A DNA stretch of 39,137 bases from Candidatus Woesearchaeota archaeon (GCA_018303325.1 JAGVYH010000068.1:1-39137); one strand, 5' to 3'; positions 38,901 through 39,137 are shown, numbered from the stretch's first letter. The notes: generated by a model from the letters alone, not told the origin. A program made the numbers and translations.

Positions 38901-39137
38901 GATGATAATGGGCGGAATGGTGCCATCAGAACAACAACCACCGACGACAGAAACACAGCAAACCCTGACGACAGCAGAAGCAGAGCCCTCAGCAATAACC
39001 GAAGCAGAACAACCGACGACGACAAAAGCAGAAACGCTAACCATCTCCCCAGAAACCATCAAAGCCAACATTAAGCACATACCTGCGAAATTAAGAGAAT
39101 CCTCTGCAGTTATTTTACAGTCAGCATTAAAAGGCGA
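8938..39137 (+). CDS. Giant multidomain surface/signalling protein, 3' end outside window
   Basis: One frame is open from the ATG at 8938 to the last base: 10,066 full codons plus two bases, with no stop. GAGGAGG at 8920-8926, 11 nt before the ATG, supports the start. Order of parts (residues): hydrophobic N-terminal segment (35-55), beta-rich region, TPR-like and coiled-coil regions (to about 1290), long uncharacterised region, PPPLP pair (about 2610-2640), two GGDEF-like domains (about 2682-3150), PPP-type phosphatase (3775-4082), helical region, TM hairpin (4822-4880), kinase-like domain (4982-5181), then repeating modules of leader-like segments, YDxRF repeats, TM helices, HEAT-like solenoids and alpha/beta domains. 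Codon use looks uniform. Internal motifs stay in one frame across 30 kb, which argues against frameshift artefacts. Function is unknown; an adhesion, predation or envelope-signalling role is inference. Confidence 0.9.
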   Translation, partial: MKSVKWIEEIVKSAGKNLFSSKLSTADRLNTAKKIFALISIYLMVGMVFSAAVFAPGDEQESMYDNPDTYKQPDFWKKPEQIDWKMVKWNKIPDDAWEKYVKQTEIPPEYINKIPPEHVKVTEIKEPFNLNAEQLGYGKNYEKLDLGTLNPVEIANALNKDYGIKDAKYIFIKGTGIINGVIKGPGDCASTSQGIPCDINLNLGDNKAALDNAIITGITYTESTQAGAQTFSGFIICTKDGDCKRIGGQVSQIVLNSDGSVSIKPAGQGSFVVRETSGEKDIEVYVDADGNSVIKLRDRTIINVKGINFEAHGTTDGKIKQKTVITISDDSVEINGAVKFDGVYVDGYNNKGKSMFEFKEGTAVLRSVYVEQGELAFDDPSRDGKSKFSGQFKVNVEDDKLAGYSLYKKGSYAELSEYGFLRNTLTKDAKDKKDGYQFKIFETDEGAVLDLRTLLMQRMKTQQEMNDINEKLKQGKLSKKDAKDALAQLKTFEEQSKKILKEIDGFKERHSSEFDGMGIIGGQIVNLGFVQYGMRNDPIEIKGNDDDTYSAYFVPAQSSSDIKKFLETQSKESKEKTIIYFENPKSSANMGEFAIRYTKEDKDGYLHFVDKDGNDVKLKKIVKDGVVSYVDFDNHEITEEVFNNLILTENIRQPEMSGVVKKKNGKSYLNIATANILQTSVEGKILNPNVRLAFASDKPALNYLDFDKDTIVAGEELTNSGTKQLVGVGTGELVKGHAEKFKQYRTLAGEVSALTMQTLQDAVQEQIAIFHIQKLECTTQECVSKVQGQMDSLINYAESNIKKLQESYSQKALEDTYQAISENTAQAIAQSAAELLTGDQKTAFTALVNAKEANVLGKTQDEKQYYQTVIEKGTASQKIEALTGMSELYIDEGKYEDADKYVQEALAAADTITDEEMKKLYKGKILAAKASALEKQGKKDEAVETYKDAYESTKDASIGAKYASLVCGSSGGVGNGGGTGGGSGGIEGCVSGYIKDEKQKNEVIKKLKINKINDDIEKITSDEPTALNEKLKKYNELLEVDNTNYNAYQGISQIYSAQGKTTEALEANEKASALFVSQIEQAGWDNEKAGLSDEAYNAALKGLAKQKLYLHVNLGQAETDKATSNDIYNDAIDSAKFLLALDEKDTEARSLLGLAYANTGKDDEAIKEWETTLKHDTENELANDGLTNLYLKKGKLAGVSKQLTKKTQKLEKQIDEEEKKSHDTTLTEEQRKTHAEKKKKLEEEKTSTQSIQKKVSAEIERKKKIEEQKKKEAEQVKELATQILPEGALSILGLSKKAEEIKESKQPQTYNAFLTEKQKVIDAINKGSADAPALLKNFLDTFGVKKDEKGLKGGKKWLLDPLVIADDILEVAKAAKGYTPQEGSAAYKNVYKANMNSPEIVLGFGGIVKELNNLNQQGGLASGDKPTMEALGELLVSMQTGYDSNKQKVQLDLAGEKEKLAKLKEALDDYDDDTSLEKVQKTETSIAETEQIIANLELGQSDSSFHDTASLKGAIAYNEMKVQDSANGLKAIQGENFLSGTLFGDWFTPDEFDTDTRIEEIQASQNEATRAKALESTLTLQEKYINEDSILGKLEGAERDIRIKALQQKAAADAQKEAREYASQLNKDIEKSAPGGGFLSSVPLIGTFLGRDNMKMTFTQSAPVIDINMRQQEIGFREQYLSNLKSNPSPATNDLRVEAEIDMLKAELERDKKIHQWKKDYEIEFTNPIGNTWMETAGVKAGISKSLRGMSCYVNSDCSLQNAIDSDVREGYTLNDREQFLTILSDYSRKTGIPLSELTQKIGSKQDAENLLTDSLKKQGYKLNKQGTAYVKEIKGVKGDKEYDVVVVGIGSQAFKTLQQATNYKGPSEAELGAVKKAQMDVQYDEWYMKVGAGSSALITPVVGLGVGVDELFYGSDNRITNERSNWLDTTQVNTKEYTPEQLNEGLKGQMDYGIADYLVNPVTTAEMAAFSAALGTITKAGRTGLAALENSGSNIATNSQYIGARVLGNVMGGAGKYGGKAVDAVAASKYNPFNVMNKLEGVTFGKKAVQEFAQKSFASKTATNIAKHYTFEIFGEEYILPKMYGIKDYTGLKGHGDDFLDTLESLTGARKGVFTTKGKSSVFQGQHQGASYSAVPNMQTVYDGLKTNADIKQIEILEKNKQNNRPIAIKVVSEEMTPKGKIQVTHIIASKGSGFDKGMKKDIYTSHAETLYFDSEPIIVTNPNGDSVSIDPTQILKISTTDNFEEFEASQGPASGRITFVSADGKKVKGILIDNDPSKGIVIDTPPAVDAFGVTLSNPITQIIGVETQLPTSVSADLTETPRETKIVKAVVGEQVAQLGDAIKEKAKLSDTPVKLKTSASRIKTFKSAFNTEVGQGVVKKMVGSITGSQPSASLANEALLMMRDGSPEEALAFLTQNGIIDSELTPIVEHPAIINYVASIKKLQGLEAAGAKSKVEESQAAFNLFMETSKTKSKIEDNKKIDEILSGETVTDAQIDELSPESQAKYFAYLTEDKEGNEDNIDEYKKAALKKVKEDIKADIIAVLNAEPLLAPIANEVKSSPESLHRALDTMKEAFEISIKEAEKKIKASGVSEDKLKEEIEMEKTVSEEAIPPPLPKDVEATVSAEEAIPPPLPPEAIAEIAKQKAEAAQRAAEKATEQRAYLVDEVYRSQIAQNTNNVRARNEYIIANIQQDDTLSILHADISRFKAINDELGHGVGNVVINAFAQSLDELVGMVIDASPDYFGEEFIGVTPAEEDGILVYNLGLNDEGKQRQIVVAHDSGKSFSITGRNIDDEIIEEIARRIGDNADTDFREGVLEKAISQLQGSDDERKEKAAKLIGIGIDAYVGLASETYNGVEPIQGMATRLNHNSLSAGKTAQLREIGGITLEKISQQSDKNIVEAKKKTGSSYVKFDTNSGSYMAKFSVKFKPEYEFFGQDVVSLGLAERISDLEEAAKNGEIETEAAVRKEAMMTAMTKTLDGVTYLSGLRYAQQFVMKKLQNGEKVTQVDIDLNFFGLFNRDYGIEKGDELKAKLIAMIQARIAGKGTLFEVGGDELRIIFNEDVSEVEVKAITQSIMNDYNQYVTEPANKFIINPEIEEGQTVTTYPSLTAAIMTTDDKIVEAAKNGKKVFFSLNKYNDQKLAEKKAEGKVSLLTAPIIPDTSVFLTTSSIDEFSAEYGKADYEKELEALGTFVEDSLIDDMMGAIDDFNAEFVGELSSEEVEEVAEEGGAQGVEERVQGGGVEGVTTPPALTPEVLAASPLAQKIGEEAGVGEAVVLSEPVAAPTPIAPEVTPVAAPKAEEPAVAAAVPKARIDELREAFKGLPVEIEEISDGAGFLQGISGQVRFAHEEPGRDTPEQYKIDINTIISRKVTPQYKITLDGAEYYISSSYTSFGRKAFVVFVKLPDDNNYYARTVYKSNSNGVWRAISHYKKGLVFGKGLETEESVTYPHELQRVFEKLSAEEEIKLEKEEGRQLFLGLATWDYKVGTTFIGEAVPKTAIEIGEFKTEEPSSYTFKEGFEPDFSTASILSAPKPYDTYNEIVKRNVKTYIVKSKNGKVSYLFNYDEVDDVVWIGSIQLTERVFNKYGLNSRRISSKSLQQKTEKHKPLNELTLPAKEYWERIPFRFYGELVAPEDPLLNEYMDASDYVERLPPLKDFREKVLGKPKALEVKAAEAIPEIPQPAEVPTPETPIVSPVVIPTQPTLVTPAPEQVITPEEAARLEAARLEAAKAAKEKTDKAQAMLPQFAEEVRLLGDLQQEVSRLAPVVEQTSPKKVAVVSDIHGAYGRLKQLLTSTNVITDTGEPNVDKIIFLGDYIDRGQQSLATIDYVAGLTAQGKAVMLLGNHEFMFMGAMQGDISLLWNWLYNGGDLVLEEANVDLNWINYFRQLIQNKILGGLTQEERTNLNNFIKVIQQNQKLLRAYNLLKTNGKLHHVENEVLYVHGGVPIEPSNGQMSLSYRHSDGNTYDGLAAMQAMEDDIKRDAFNYGQYAGGWHSPVFAGDPKRKAGEWFNKVQQYGTIDTILTQLGVKKIIHGHTSIKLGEGNAPYNYFNGNVLGIDLGMTERYGGRGGVLILDNAEGSEGDAVFNAFVDADATAATTTFGVEKFVDYSQYQAMKNQLDISKKQLVQQTQKVEELLKEILMLEPSMAGVIAGNRPELMKILTDGGININELAKPTIGQLIQQALSDAKYKAAEMPIAAGLDSLNKAVDDYNKEQTQAKLDVVRSRLKSSVVDRVKSSTDLLKIINSLNGKVPSQVIDSLNSQHSEMAKIENEMKAVWQKVNDLRTINENIRKAGFIGKLYENGRKVLTRRDITQRLDEIERSLANYPAMKSSLSRTINDIRKFTQATVAQITETTETPSIRGSTDSVSDLVRREAADAANALNKYNRDSRKSDGCSACSKVLNEVLKLISEKKYNGALKVLHPQTRMKNKETQDILLASWFGEQYVNDEINRIEMLDSAIETLTQALGEIDDTVSGADELRAQVNEYLYSMHRASFDETNKQLKKAATLDEFIDFVDAYKQIELDMDSVVLKEDSELDKDRFNSHLDINANLAVIETLQKLAQELEYSAITEERKAEIKQQIEEEKAKLLPKEEIIRNPITNLLSKVSSLTIEERITQITIVQQHPSVDVRMSVLDNIDALADGLSPEDAKGLKKTILTEALFDHGEDKWSLFASRSVADKALSIINDKSIEDLLGNKGELSDDDLLEIYNEVDYYSGFARQYSVFGRIPIIRMFVSSSEATKLKLALIEGKISKDEKKTIESAITKIQRENEKARKAEAEANPEKLAEDKSVLRTVWDTARKTYRVYNKIPRLIKYTVVYPAILLGIGTGMSLVNWRNALLTLERHPVLAPAAIGVGVFAGVYSSVTLIKLGIGAYRILIASATSKTEEMNKLIEGLSRRELLEKLSPVLPEAVMFALVNTPAEKRGVILIGAGVNVEKLREVFELFESGMETTWFEEYNSFPLSYRESIKGKVPKAKITGVISIGKPEEGAGTTAGVFKGTIDGVEKEVAVKIIKTTKDARTYPDEFEVIIQSARNEAQKADELQKILPAPHHYGIVDAGRNPAIAMEIFEGIISNWLISYTEDELAEYFTESAYKQLEEGVRKAKEAGWMSHDLNFAILTSDQVLNGVQYKKGDVIFFDFGAWVKTSDIPKGTAGPVSWERHLEDIKQKFDKANEIKKEREKKKAEAEQPAPTTTEVEPAAEAPTISTETIAANIKHIPETAITLQDGTQSTLREQSAVILQSALKGELPELNEEQKTSLKQKLIEITGEEKGEEIWKIIEGRPDAAQVFAAMNSIANLLEQNNVEKPVSDAYNAVKSVMLIGGMIPAEMPEAEEAKTPVNLDSYLIKLADFANKVLNVNRLPKILQNRVPVYRAVERKYAGLPDKQGVNYWSIGTANRAYSENFLADNPDYVLIESTIGELRKVGDVEIHYQGEKLYLRNFKETPFFRIVAESSAEKVEEKVSAEPQAPTTTEAEPAAEALPEQPTQPSTLLSTIRSTTTKAIVGTLSAGLSLIGVSPDAAAQVAQKASETPSYIWSLIQAFAIPILVASVPIVVLVSGVVVSIKISETEWWNKIQYSRETKKKQSATSKFNELVERSASLDEFVALFNKGGKTEREALFDILNNRLSDTSYHIVMQDMPVKARQIFVKELLVKIVENGDYEVAVKSLDILMYYNKGYSLENSPYFTEDEKRIILNRIREMTLSIIPSKKYKGQRYAEKFSIKELMKKEPKKDVQKEVERLKKEYKKAKSDYDKRKIMAALAYYGDKSAIPFVIDVINDRRKYEYIDVESVTTNMPYPEVIERLIEAHDKHESIVPSRSIDSTSAIVSRILASNPQITYDYVLKYYEDEETLKSRREALLSYYMGYIDLTKLDTATIIKLLKKHPDDIGEIAGRIRAQGITAPEIRDELYALLAANQDKFYITWEIMLTLMQSYGELDLLENYLEIVNFGSNLRRHDTGVKDIISGQTERKQEIVNRLISIARQSQNKVAKRNALITLIKLSTTPEIYKETKQLLIEMISDKQKVPDIDFMYKLFEFTEAEEAVRLIIERYHEETVVRIKKMITTHFYQILTEKIEKEKAVELLLAYLEKETDKDMKIIIISAFAKIGSEKAVDPLIKQLKDKNNSEEVRKAIINSLSQIASGNKLVLEELKNILKLTSKTQITDIETRRYILNAISNLLSPKEFFYFESLVSLTIKEEIQATSELYDNNIFPTPYLIAEYRTSENKKATIDEWKSTLSQFKAKTLKLNRENKLHRELGYTNYRADIDCCFSSTKVKGFTYEAYLQLFVQKDVLGPVELAGEQEAELVYAGYEAYKVYDYLVRLSKKAKQSGRKVLVVPNYSYGRFVIEPIEKELRKLGNVIIQPARIGSTESHGNEYVLHADNTERLFSDETERMIMEEEPIIVMLDGSNSFGRSSRDARYPDAQKGFVNIAIAVNDALGVKYKPENMKRTDEHIAGLRGTEEYAKQKARLEKYASTKTTTKATPYTVHYWNPAGTALALSQGWHEGRVVADKVKVTEAENIQWPVMIIINSVFNDGYNDVSLPEKIKQLGNNKPHQSAYFDDTHHIQEINFKLGLYGVEITDKVYQKIRDAFVDILHREQQTSLYQAIEQSGIITHKQATVMRLHKLQGKNKAVIKQELEKKLARKKIALFSSNLGKLVEIIATSSIVADEGLELRITSTETNIHAEFAQEDHPIPADKLAKTIDDKIEEETGVDTDVKCGGSCDIILNTDDLQQMQASGVTHTDISNVVEEVIITTANEEYAQRREDVSEQLPTTEPAATTEGEQPATTETAQAGVEEEAEPTKPPTILSTLRSTTTKAIVYPIVAAIIGISQFLPAISLAQELLSQQPSAPPQALPAVTSPAPTEQAQVGVKGVEGEARILAPTETETSLEETPSAVTERTFSGDFQLYLINRRVPLDIASKYDKKFTVNRINDLYNYQKILPEQANKDIATWRFNDLEKEELTKNNVPIDVASTYHYKFDYVRDIIVLYQKGIMPEQANAEAEKFREAASSEDIFQFLTNGYTAEKANPMIESYGSRFSAGMMLFLIENHINLNEAMEFDSRFSRHDVEQIIYLINKHKINPKTANSYDKRFDGYDVIQFIEHDIGWEEANKYYEKGGVDISNIWTNEYIKPFFSYLGLFGSVSAALFSLVMVRKGKWGVRFATPAQVAKALGSKDYEVRENAKKRIIVLAKNAKTTTQMKKLVNAINYKLWSTKAIEHLINNIITNGAIPEQLYLLSTLTNRKGVSMQKNLDANVNEELKNIVPHIKTIAQYIAISPLIVGSKGTVHRTLENDLPVYNELANKKEELETLLLIHINSQDELIRLAAIPAVYMNVNSGVLSKEKAAELLIIALEKEQDENVEKDIITALRLGQYTSAIPYVISHLEKKQDKDKRLQLLFVLNELLSEEIFWPLMKYAEKEKDNEILSEIVKLLQKNLNQEIRDKLFEKDETGKYIYLEHSSPSVRQIAIKLIVLSENQQTVTALLEIFENEKNPDIIALILSTFNSYNIKTYKENLPKLEKILLTQDETGKYVYIEHDNDDVRLNAAEIIERNMLVKAVKPLEKQLQKEKDKKVKKQIIDALAPIGNVETGIILIPYLEDEESISSPARNAISKLIKFIDDSELEPLVLALISVMDNKNKADNVKISAMELLVTTGIDKAVDAVIEQLKDKSNSDKFKIAIINALIDEVGRIKSEKIVDILIEQLKDKKNNDKVRIAIVSRLSIITANVYESSKLSLTKKENIIDSLIEELKDNLKSDEARNSDEVRIAIIGALGGIKISELEEIRADRLRIEFIKQLKDKDNNSDAVRLKILKSFGIIIIGGNPLEPLLEELKDKGNSDVIRLYIIAILGNLNKKKTVEPLIEQLKDNSNSKDVLTKIVESLIKFNPSLLAKKLGINIKLTHYLISGQTNLDGLTKFTRIFDEEFKRTANEIAYNLAREKTQHPAEHHIEEDEKYSLFDHLFNIKGDKKPEQELFNKFFRNDLKEFNVDIPALIELFSYLTIDETIKIIKLIRDDPKLTMSQIMDDIKKEVRQMHPNINEGDFQHLVKRLDWLVRNLFIIEQQLQTLNEFITIDDTKIKDTKGLIELLKAIDEIKPVDDKTGAFEELHKLTVKYSISIEAILQFKVDSTGYLDHERLIISTFKEIDKYYDRLKKESKEEGGSEADLALKEDAFNEEKSTVLSFVQRQFEFLPEQSRRRVYLYLLFNSDVATLSRTDNEFVMAQIDKLSKAEKLKKGEEAEKGEKVGEVKPVKEVKIYPHQPQINEFLQKNRRILQGFTAFNGIITNLPDETKLKKEWFKQARKIFAREKYKKTKDVNPDEQFNADAQLDRLEAEVRIPEVSTVQIPHLFFEHILKNTVTETMVIGHAGAEGIDRYSTNEYDEEAVELFRKLITQVKVVNTRNDFRTNLLVWNQKAYAERNDVFISLIKILGKKNNNFENMDSDTALNAFVELNKRIQEFEEVMDAYEKALKQEYKDSGENLLPENNQLIELTTKLLGDIVKKKEIDDATLKKVLEIKGKLRVISLLATFKSSRMVIENEVLVSKKLIEFTLTDKFKNKRDYNNKDIYTLIQHYLSVRPNDQHFSKIMLDALLHYIDGDFETWKFESEDYVSTLNEIIALEILKLPKEEQTKFKELKGESNIEKLANAEGFEDTKQKIEKIRNWEKASAYSISIAGEEFTVEYLTNFFDLFNIGNYPGTTACQSCVYGNSLNSGLLGYVNNGANGAIVILDENRFVVTRRIARLRIVEETAEDGNVNKFPAIYVEESTQFGSKGVDKLHELLKILSVNTGLPVVSSIKRQQQPKSFNIYQYKGRSLYDYSDTQSPGGVINQEEPVVQRSTTASIDNVPDKTIDDIAAQAGFKKIEVGEGEQPATTETAQAGVEEAAEPTKPPTILSIIRSTTTKAIIYPIIAAIIGISQFLPAISLAQELLSPQQSAPPQALPAVTQPTPTEQAQVGVEGAVGVLTPAETGVPTPTGAETPTVIMPRVLDEEDKAFLRDNLYKHKMSGKEALSYPDRFSLDEVVHIDYYLDREQIKAKYKKLIQSDEIFSAYSAEEIIVLIDALEQTDTKADEIGEYDHSRFDGNEIAAMISASVPQKAAGKYSARFSGHDIAMLHKTLPASIPNSVAVTYDKRFTGYDIAAFVSTGISPKDAKEKVNTLSPDELKEFVEKIYQQLYEAEAEQIEKEILAKLVFQYPSELSEANVVALNQNSITPEAYAKHKRFGVNGLLKLANAGLLRLLDEIPEEVDSADKVIAYHNALVPLNEISKYEEYHGRFDIPSRRNLDRNNIPADSVNDYHERRSAKDIISLNNAEIDGKTDKPYAEKGIDATATIELFKAEKEKEKDSAATEETKIKRFIAEKKVKQKINTGVSIGLLGLLLGTGLKIRQLNKKLVTKTKEDVINGELGTPAVLTSLATGIGMGVAIGLGVNPLTAVPIAIGAGIGLLGGYALTMSGVINAVDRFRTKVKAEEGIPTEIILPVIKKSSGIAQEGVVERPVAILTPIQPSTPSSVGADTLQTQTITSMLVSDVLEEETVNMLHDAEIMGSIVNAVLDPSAKGAVLKERINGLIAEKGLDDKFNEEIRFNIFNRLSALQDEISKLEGYGTDSQIFRDKLLEVTQKHEEKLKRKITVEFIELTLRKVHDLIIQGKTPILILPDTSMRLAEKLFSPALNSAYPEIYEELKRVYGIEGVIPVYVSSAKGDYRGTGYDQQFVEIPKELKEKLHLLKNPSIIVVDYSRDAPDSTYTAVKDTFKDILPEIKVQLSVVNENIFNAGSYIKVTIGSEDERVKQWEKKTGRKADNVKVQFRGRGGVLKTIAYEKNYPNLIPATYEEYKLTGNQAQYLEEIYLAHTFLDNGKRIGEEFRKEIDIEDSRKQIIKQNIQHIPAELQDDVASIILKIQDRVNREEIIDEYGISGIAKPDEVGENIWKKMEGRPDAKKAFLSIYYTLYYYLQNNPDSNLNLEQDAYVAVNSVMIMGGMVPSEQQPPTTETQQTLTTAEAEPSAITEAEQPTTTKAETLTISPETIKANIKHIPAKLRESSAVILQSALKG
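9040..9102 (+). other. N-terminal export/anchor segment of the giant protein
   Basis: Residues 35-55 (IFALISIYLMVGMVFSAAVFA) follow a basic 34-residue stretch ending in KK. The positive charges predict the N-terminus inside and the rest outside. The run ends in VFA-P; a proline after the cleavage position disfavours signal peptidase I, so the segment may stay as an anchor or be cut a few residues earlier. Confidence 0.6.
9103..11160 (+). other. Beta-rich region of the giant protein
   Basis: Residues about 56-740. Repeated short strands with D-G and G-N turns (VSQIVLNSDGSVSIKPAGQG; ISDDSVEINGAVKFDGVYVD) suggest a stacked beta architecture such as a beta-helix or bactofilin-like solenoid. A Trp/Pro-rich start (QPDFWKKPEQIDWKMVKW) precedes it, and a coiled-coil insertion lies at about 450-510. 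No family recognised. Confidence 0.45.
11560..12540 (+). repeat. TPR-like repeats and Gly-rich linker
   Basis: Residues about 875-1200 contain tetratricopeptide-like helix pairs, for example ALTGMSELYIDEGKYEDADK, SALEKQGKKDEAVETYKDAY, GISQIYSAQGKTTEALEAN and SLLGLAYANTGKDDEAIKEW. A linker of nearly pure Gly/Ser between two cysteines (about 11832-11901) splits them. TPRs bind other proteins, so this is a likely assembly surface. Confidence 0.7.
12541..12800 (+). other. Charged coiled-coil
   Basis: Residues about 1202-1288 are dominated by Lys and Glu with heptad-like spacing (KLEKQIDEEEKKS; AEKKKKLEEEK; ERKKKIEEQKKKEAEQ). A long rigid helix or dimer stalk is likely. Confidence 0.6.
12802..16740 (+). 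other. Uncharacterised region of the giant protein
   Basis: Residues about 1289-2601. It includes a second coiled-coil (13270-13800), a weakly hydrophobic stretch near 14610-14680 (AGSSALITPVVGLGVGV) and another at 14821-14880. A two-cysteine loop (SCYVNSDCS, about 14190) and a beta-rich segment (15580-15900) follow. No domain family was recognised. Confidence 0.4.
16762..16860 (+). repeat. Tandem EEAIPPPLP motifs
   Basis: SEEAIPPPLP and SAEEAIPPPLP occur 45 bases apart, just before the first GGDEF-like domain. PPPLP-type motifs are ligands for SH3, WW or EVH1-like domains in other systems. Here they are probably a linker with possible binding function. Confidence 0.5.
16981..17590 (+). other. 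GGDEF-like domain 1 (degenerate)
   Basis: Residues about 2682-2885. DISRFKAINDELGHGVGN (2704-2721) fits the GGDEF opening motif (D-x-D/S-x-F-K-x-I-N-D-x-x-G-H). FGEEF at 2746-2750 takes the place of GG[DE]EF, and a LIGIGIDAYVGLA strand plus SAGK resemble the family's end. Loss of the first glycine makes cyclase activity doubtful. Confidence 0.6.
17870..18380 (+). other. GGDEF-like domain 2 (GGDEL)
   Basis: Residues about 2979-3148. VDIDLNFFGLFNRDYGIEKG (D3011, D3013, N3021, G3029-D3030) is followed by LFEVGGDELRIIF with GGDEL at 3054-3058, then SLTAAIM and AAKNGKKVFF near the end as in diguanylate cyclases. The metal and catalytic positions look intact. No RxxD inhibitory site precedes the loop. 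Activity cannot be judged without knowing which side of the membrane it occupies. Confidence 0.7.
18841..19940 (+). other. Unrecognised globular region between linkers
   Basis: Residues about 3302-3668, flanked by Pro/Ala-rich linkers. It is beta-rich with an aromatic cluster (AEYYISSSYTSFGRKAFVVF; YYARTVYKSNSNGVWRAISH) and VTYPHELQRVFEKL. The composition suggests one compact domain. I do not recognise the family. Confidence 0.35.
20260..21180 (+). other. PPP-type calcineurin-like phosphatase domain
   Basis: Residues about 3775-4082. All metal-ligand motifs of PPP phosphatases occur in order: SDIHG (D3783, H3785), GDYIDRG (D3817, D3820, R3821), GNHE (N3847, H3848), HGG (H3945) and HGHT (H4036, H4038). 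A dinuclear-metal phosphoesterase is expected, acting on phosphoproteins or small phosphoesters. It follows a Pro/Thr linker and an AARLEAARLEAAK helix. Confidence 0.88.
21190..23330 (+). other. Long helical/coiled-coil region
   Basis: Residues about 4085-4798 are mostly helical with heptad-like stretches and few turns. A CSAC pair (about 22135-22146) occurs in the middle. It connects the phosphatase to the membrane hairpin and kinase-like domain and may serve as a stalk or signal relay. Confidence 0.45.
23401..23580 (+). other. Two hydrophobic segments (membrane hairpin)
   Basis: TVVYPAILLGIGTGMSLV (from residue 4822) and VLAPAAIGVGVFAGVYSSV (from about 4853) are separated by 12-15 residues. 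They probably form a re-entrant or two-helix hairpin that would leave the phosphatase and the kinase-like domain on the same side of the membrane. Confidence 0.6.
23881..24480 (+). other. Protein-kinase-like domain
   Basis: Residues about 4982-5181. A glycine-rich loop (ISIGKPEEGAGTTAGVFKG), VAVK with the ATP-binding lysine (5018), a hinge-like AMEIFEG, MSHDLNFAIL as catalytic loop (H5119, D5120) and FFDFGAW (D5146) appear in order. The asparagine usually five residues after the catalytic aspartate is not in place, and the domain is short. It may be an atypical kinase or a pseudokinase. Confidence 0.65.
24571..24957 (+). repeat. GRPDA repeat, copy 1
   Basis: The unit runs TIS-x-ETI-x-ANIKHIP, SAVILQSALKGE, EIWKIIEGRPDA, then AYNAVKSVMLIGGMIPAE. 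Copies recur at 38614-38931 and from 39040 to the window edge. It lies directly after the kinase-like domain and a Thr-rich linker. Family not recognised. Confidence 0.8.
25381..25660 (+). repeat. Leader-like module 1 plus TM helix
   Basis: A Thr/Pro/Glu linker leads into STLLSTIRSTTTKAIVGTLS and a hydrophobic run ending AAAQVAQ. A strong TM helix follows (residues about 5542-5575, FAIPILVASVPIVVLVSGVV). The first part matches the modules at 29320 and 35581 (RSTTTKAI core). Confidence 0.65.
26160..27440 (+). repeat. HEAT-like solenoid 1
   Basis: Residues about 5742-6168. Helix pairs of 30-40 residues recur, the clearest being SAFAKIGSEKAVDPLIKQLK followed by NNSEEVRKAIINSLSQIASG, typical of HEAT/PBS-lyase repeats. 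These are protein-interaction scaffolds. Confidence 0.7.
27700..29270 (+). other. Alpha/beta region, possibly PRTase-like part
   Basis: Residues about 6255-6778. KVLVVPNYSYGRF followed about 60 residues later by PIIVMLDGSNSFGRSSRDAR has the spacing of a Rossmann-like or phosphoribosyltransferase-like fold. It resembles the arrangement at 37860-38290. A later part (HYWNPAGTALALSQGWHEGR; DDTHHIQEINFKLGLYGVEI) is unrecognised. Confidence 0.3.
29320..29590 (+). repeat. Leader-like module 2
   Basis: A Thr/Glu/Pro linker, then ILSTLRSTTTKAI, a hydrophobic stretch of about 25 residues ending LPAISLAQEL, then a PPQALPA linker. Basic n-region, hydrophobic core and small-residue end resemble a signal peptide, but it sits at residue about 6820. 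The DNA is almost identical to 35581-35850, at a 6,264-base offset. Confidence 0.8.
29671..30340 (+). repeat. YDxRF repeat array 1
   Basis: About seven units of roughly 30 residues with consensus A-x-x-Y-D-x-R/K-F-x-x-x-D-V/I, then a helix and P-E-x-A. Examples: IASKYDKKF, AMEFDSRFSRHDV, TANSYDKRFDGYDV. A TM helix follows (from about residue 7145, SYLGLFGSVSAALFSLVMV) with VRKGK after it. Novel helical repeat; family not recognised. Confidence 0.75.
30460..32680 (+). repeat. HEAT-like solenoid 2
   Basis: Residues about 7175-7915. The repeating unit is best seen in the second half: LIEQLKDK-x-NNDKVRIAI, LLEELKDKGNSDVIRLYIIA and KTVEPLIEQLKDNSNSKDVL. The region starts just after the TM helix with basic flank, so by the positive-inside rule it should be cytoplasmic if the YDxRF repeats are outside. 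Confidence 0.75.
32690..35000 (+). other. Helical region, unrecognised
   Basis: Residues about 7918-8688, mainly charged helices with a Lys/Glu-rich linker near 33660-33750. No motif was recognised. It leads into the CQSC module. Confidence 0.35.
35010..35460 (+). other. PGTTACQSC module
   Basis: Residues about 8692-8842: NIGNYPGTTACQSC, then LNSGLLGYVNNGANGAIVIL, RFVVTRRIARL and FPAIYVEES. The two cysteines, the glycine-rich turns and the strands suggest a compact alpha/beta or thiol-containing domain. A catalytic cysteine is possible but not supported by a recognised family. Confidence 0.4.
35581..35850 (+). repeat. Leader-like module 3
   Basis: Near-identical in DNA to 29320-29590, including runs of more than 30 identical bases. 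It encodes ILSIIRSTTTKAI, a hydrophobic core, LPAISLAQEL and PPQALPA. As at module 2, YDxRF repeats and then TM helices follow. Confidence 0.85.
35941..36960 (+). repeat. YDxRF repeat array 2
   Basis: Second array of the same repeat: ALSYPDRFSLDEV, EYDHSRFDGNEI, KYSARFSGHDI, TYDKRFTGYDI, then more degenerate copies (KHKRFGVNG, EYHGRFDI, DYHERRSAKDI). The core Y-[DHS]-x-R-F-x-G-x-[DE]-[IV] is clearest here. Confidence 0.78.
37084..37350 (+). other. Cluster of TM-like helices
   Basis: Three hydrophobic stretches: TGVSIGLLGLLLGTGL (from residue about 9383), LTSLATGIGMGVAIGLGV, and VPIAIGAGIGLLGGYALTM. Basic residues follow the first (KIRQLNKK). Odd in number, so they would return the chain to the other side of the membrane. 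Confidence 0.6.
37860..38290 (+). other. PRTase-like alpha/beta domain (tentative)
   Basis: TPILILPDTSMRLAEKLF, then about 60 residues later PSIIVVDYSRDAPDSTYTAV. The second resembles the PRPP loop of type I phosphoribosyltransferases (hydrophobic strand, V-D, loop, T). The aspartate pair is not complete, so only the fold is suggested. Confidence 0.3.
38614..38931 (+). repeat. GRPDA repeat, copy 2
   Basis: NIQHIPAELQDD, then IWKKMEGRPDA and AYVAVNSVMIMGGMVPSE parallel copy 1 at 24571-24957. A Thr/Glu linker follows and leads into copy 3. Confidence 0.8.
39040..39137 (+). repeat. GRPDA repeat, copy 3 (cut by window end)
   Basis: TISPETIKANIKHIP and SSAVILQSALKG match the start of copy 1 closely, in DNA as well as protein. 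The rest lies beyond the window, so the giant gene continues with at least one more repeat. Confidence 0.8.
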
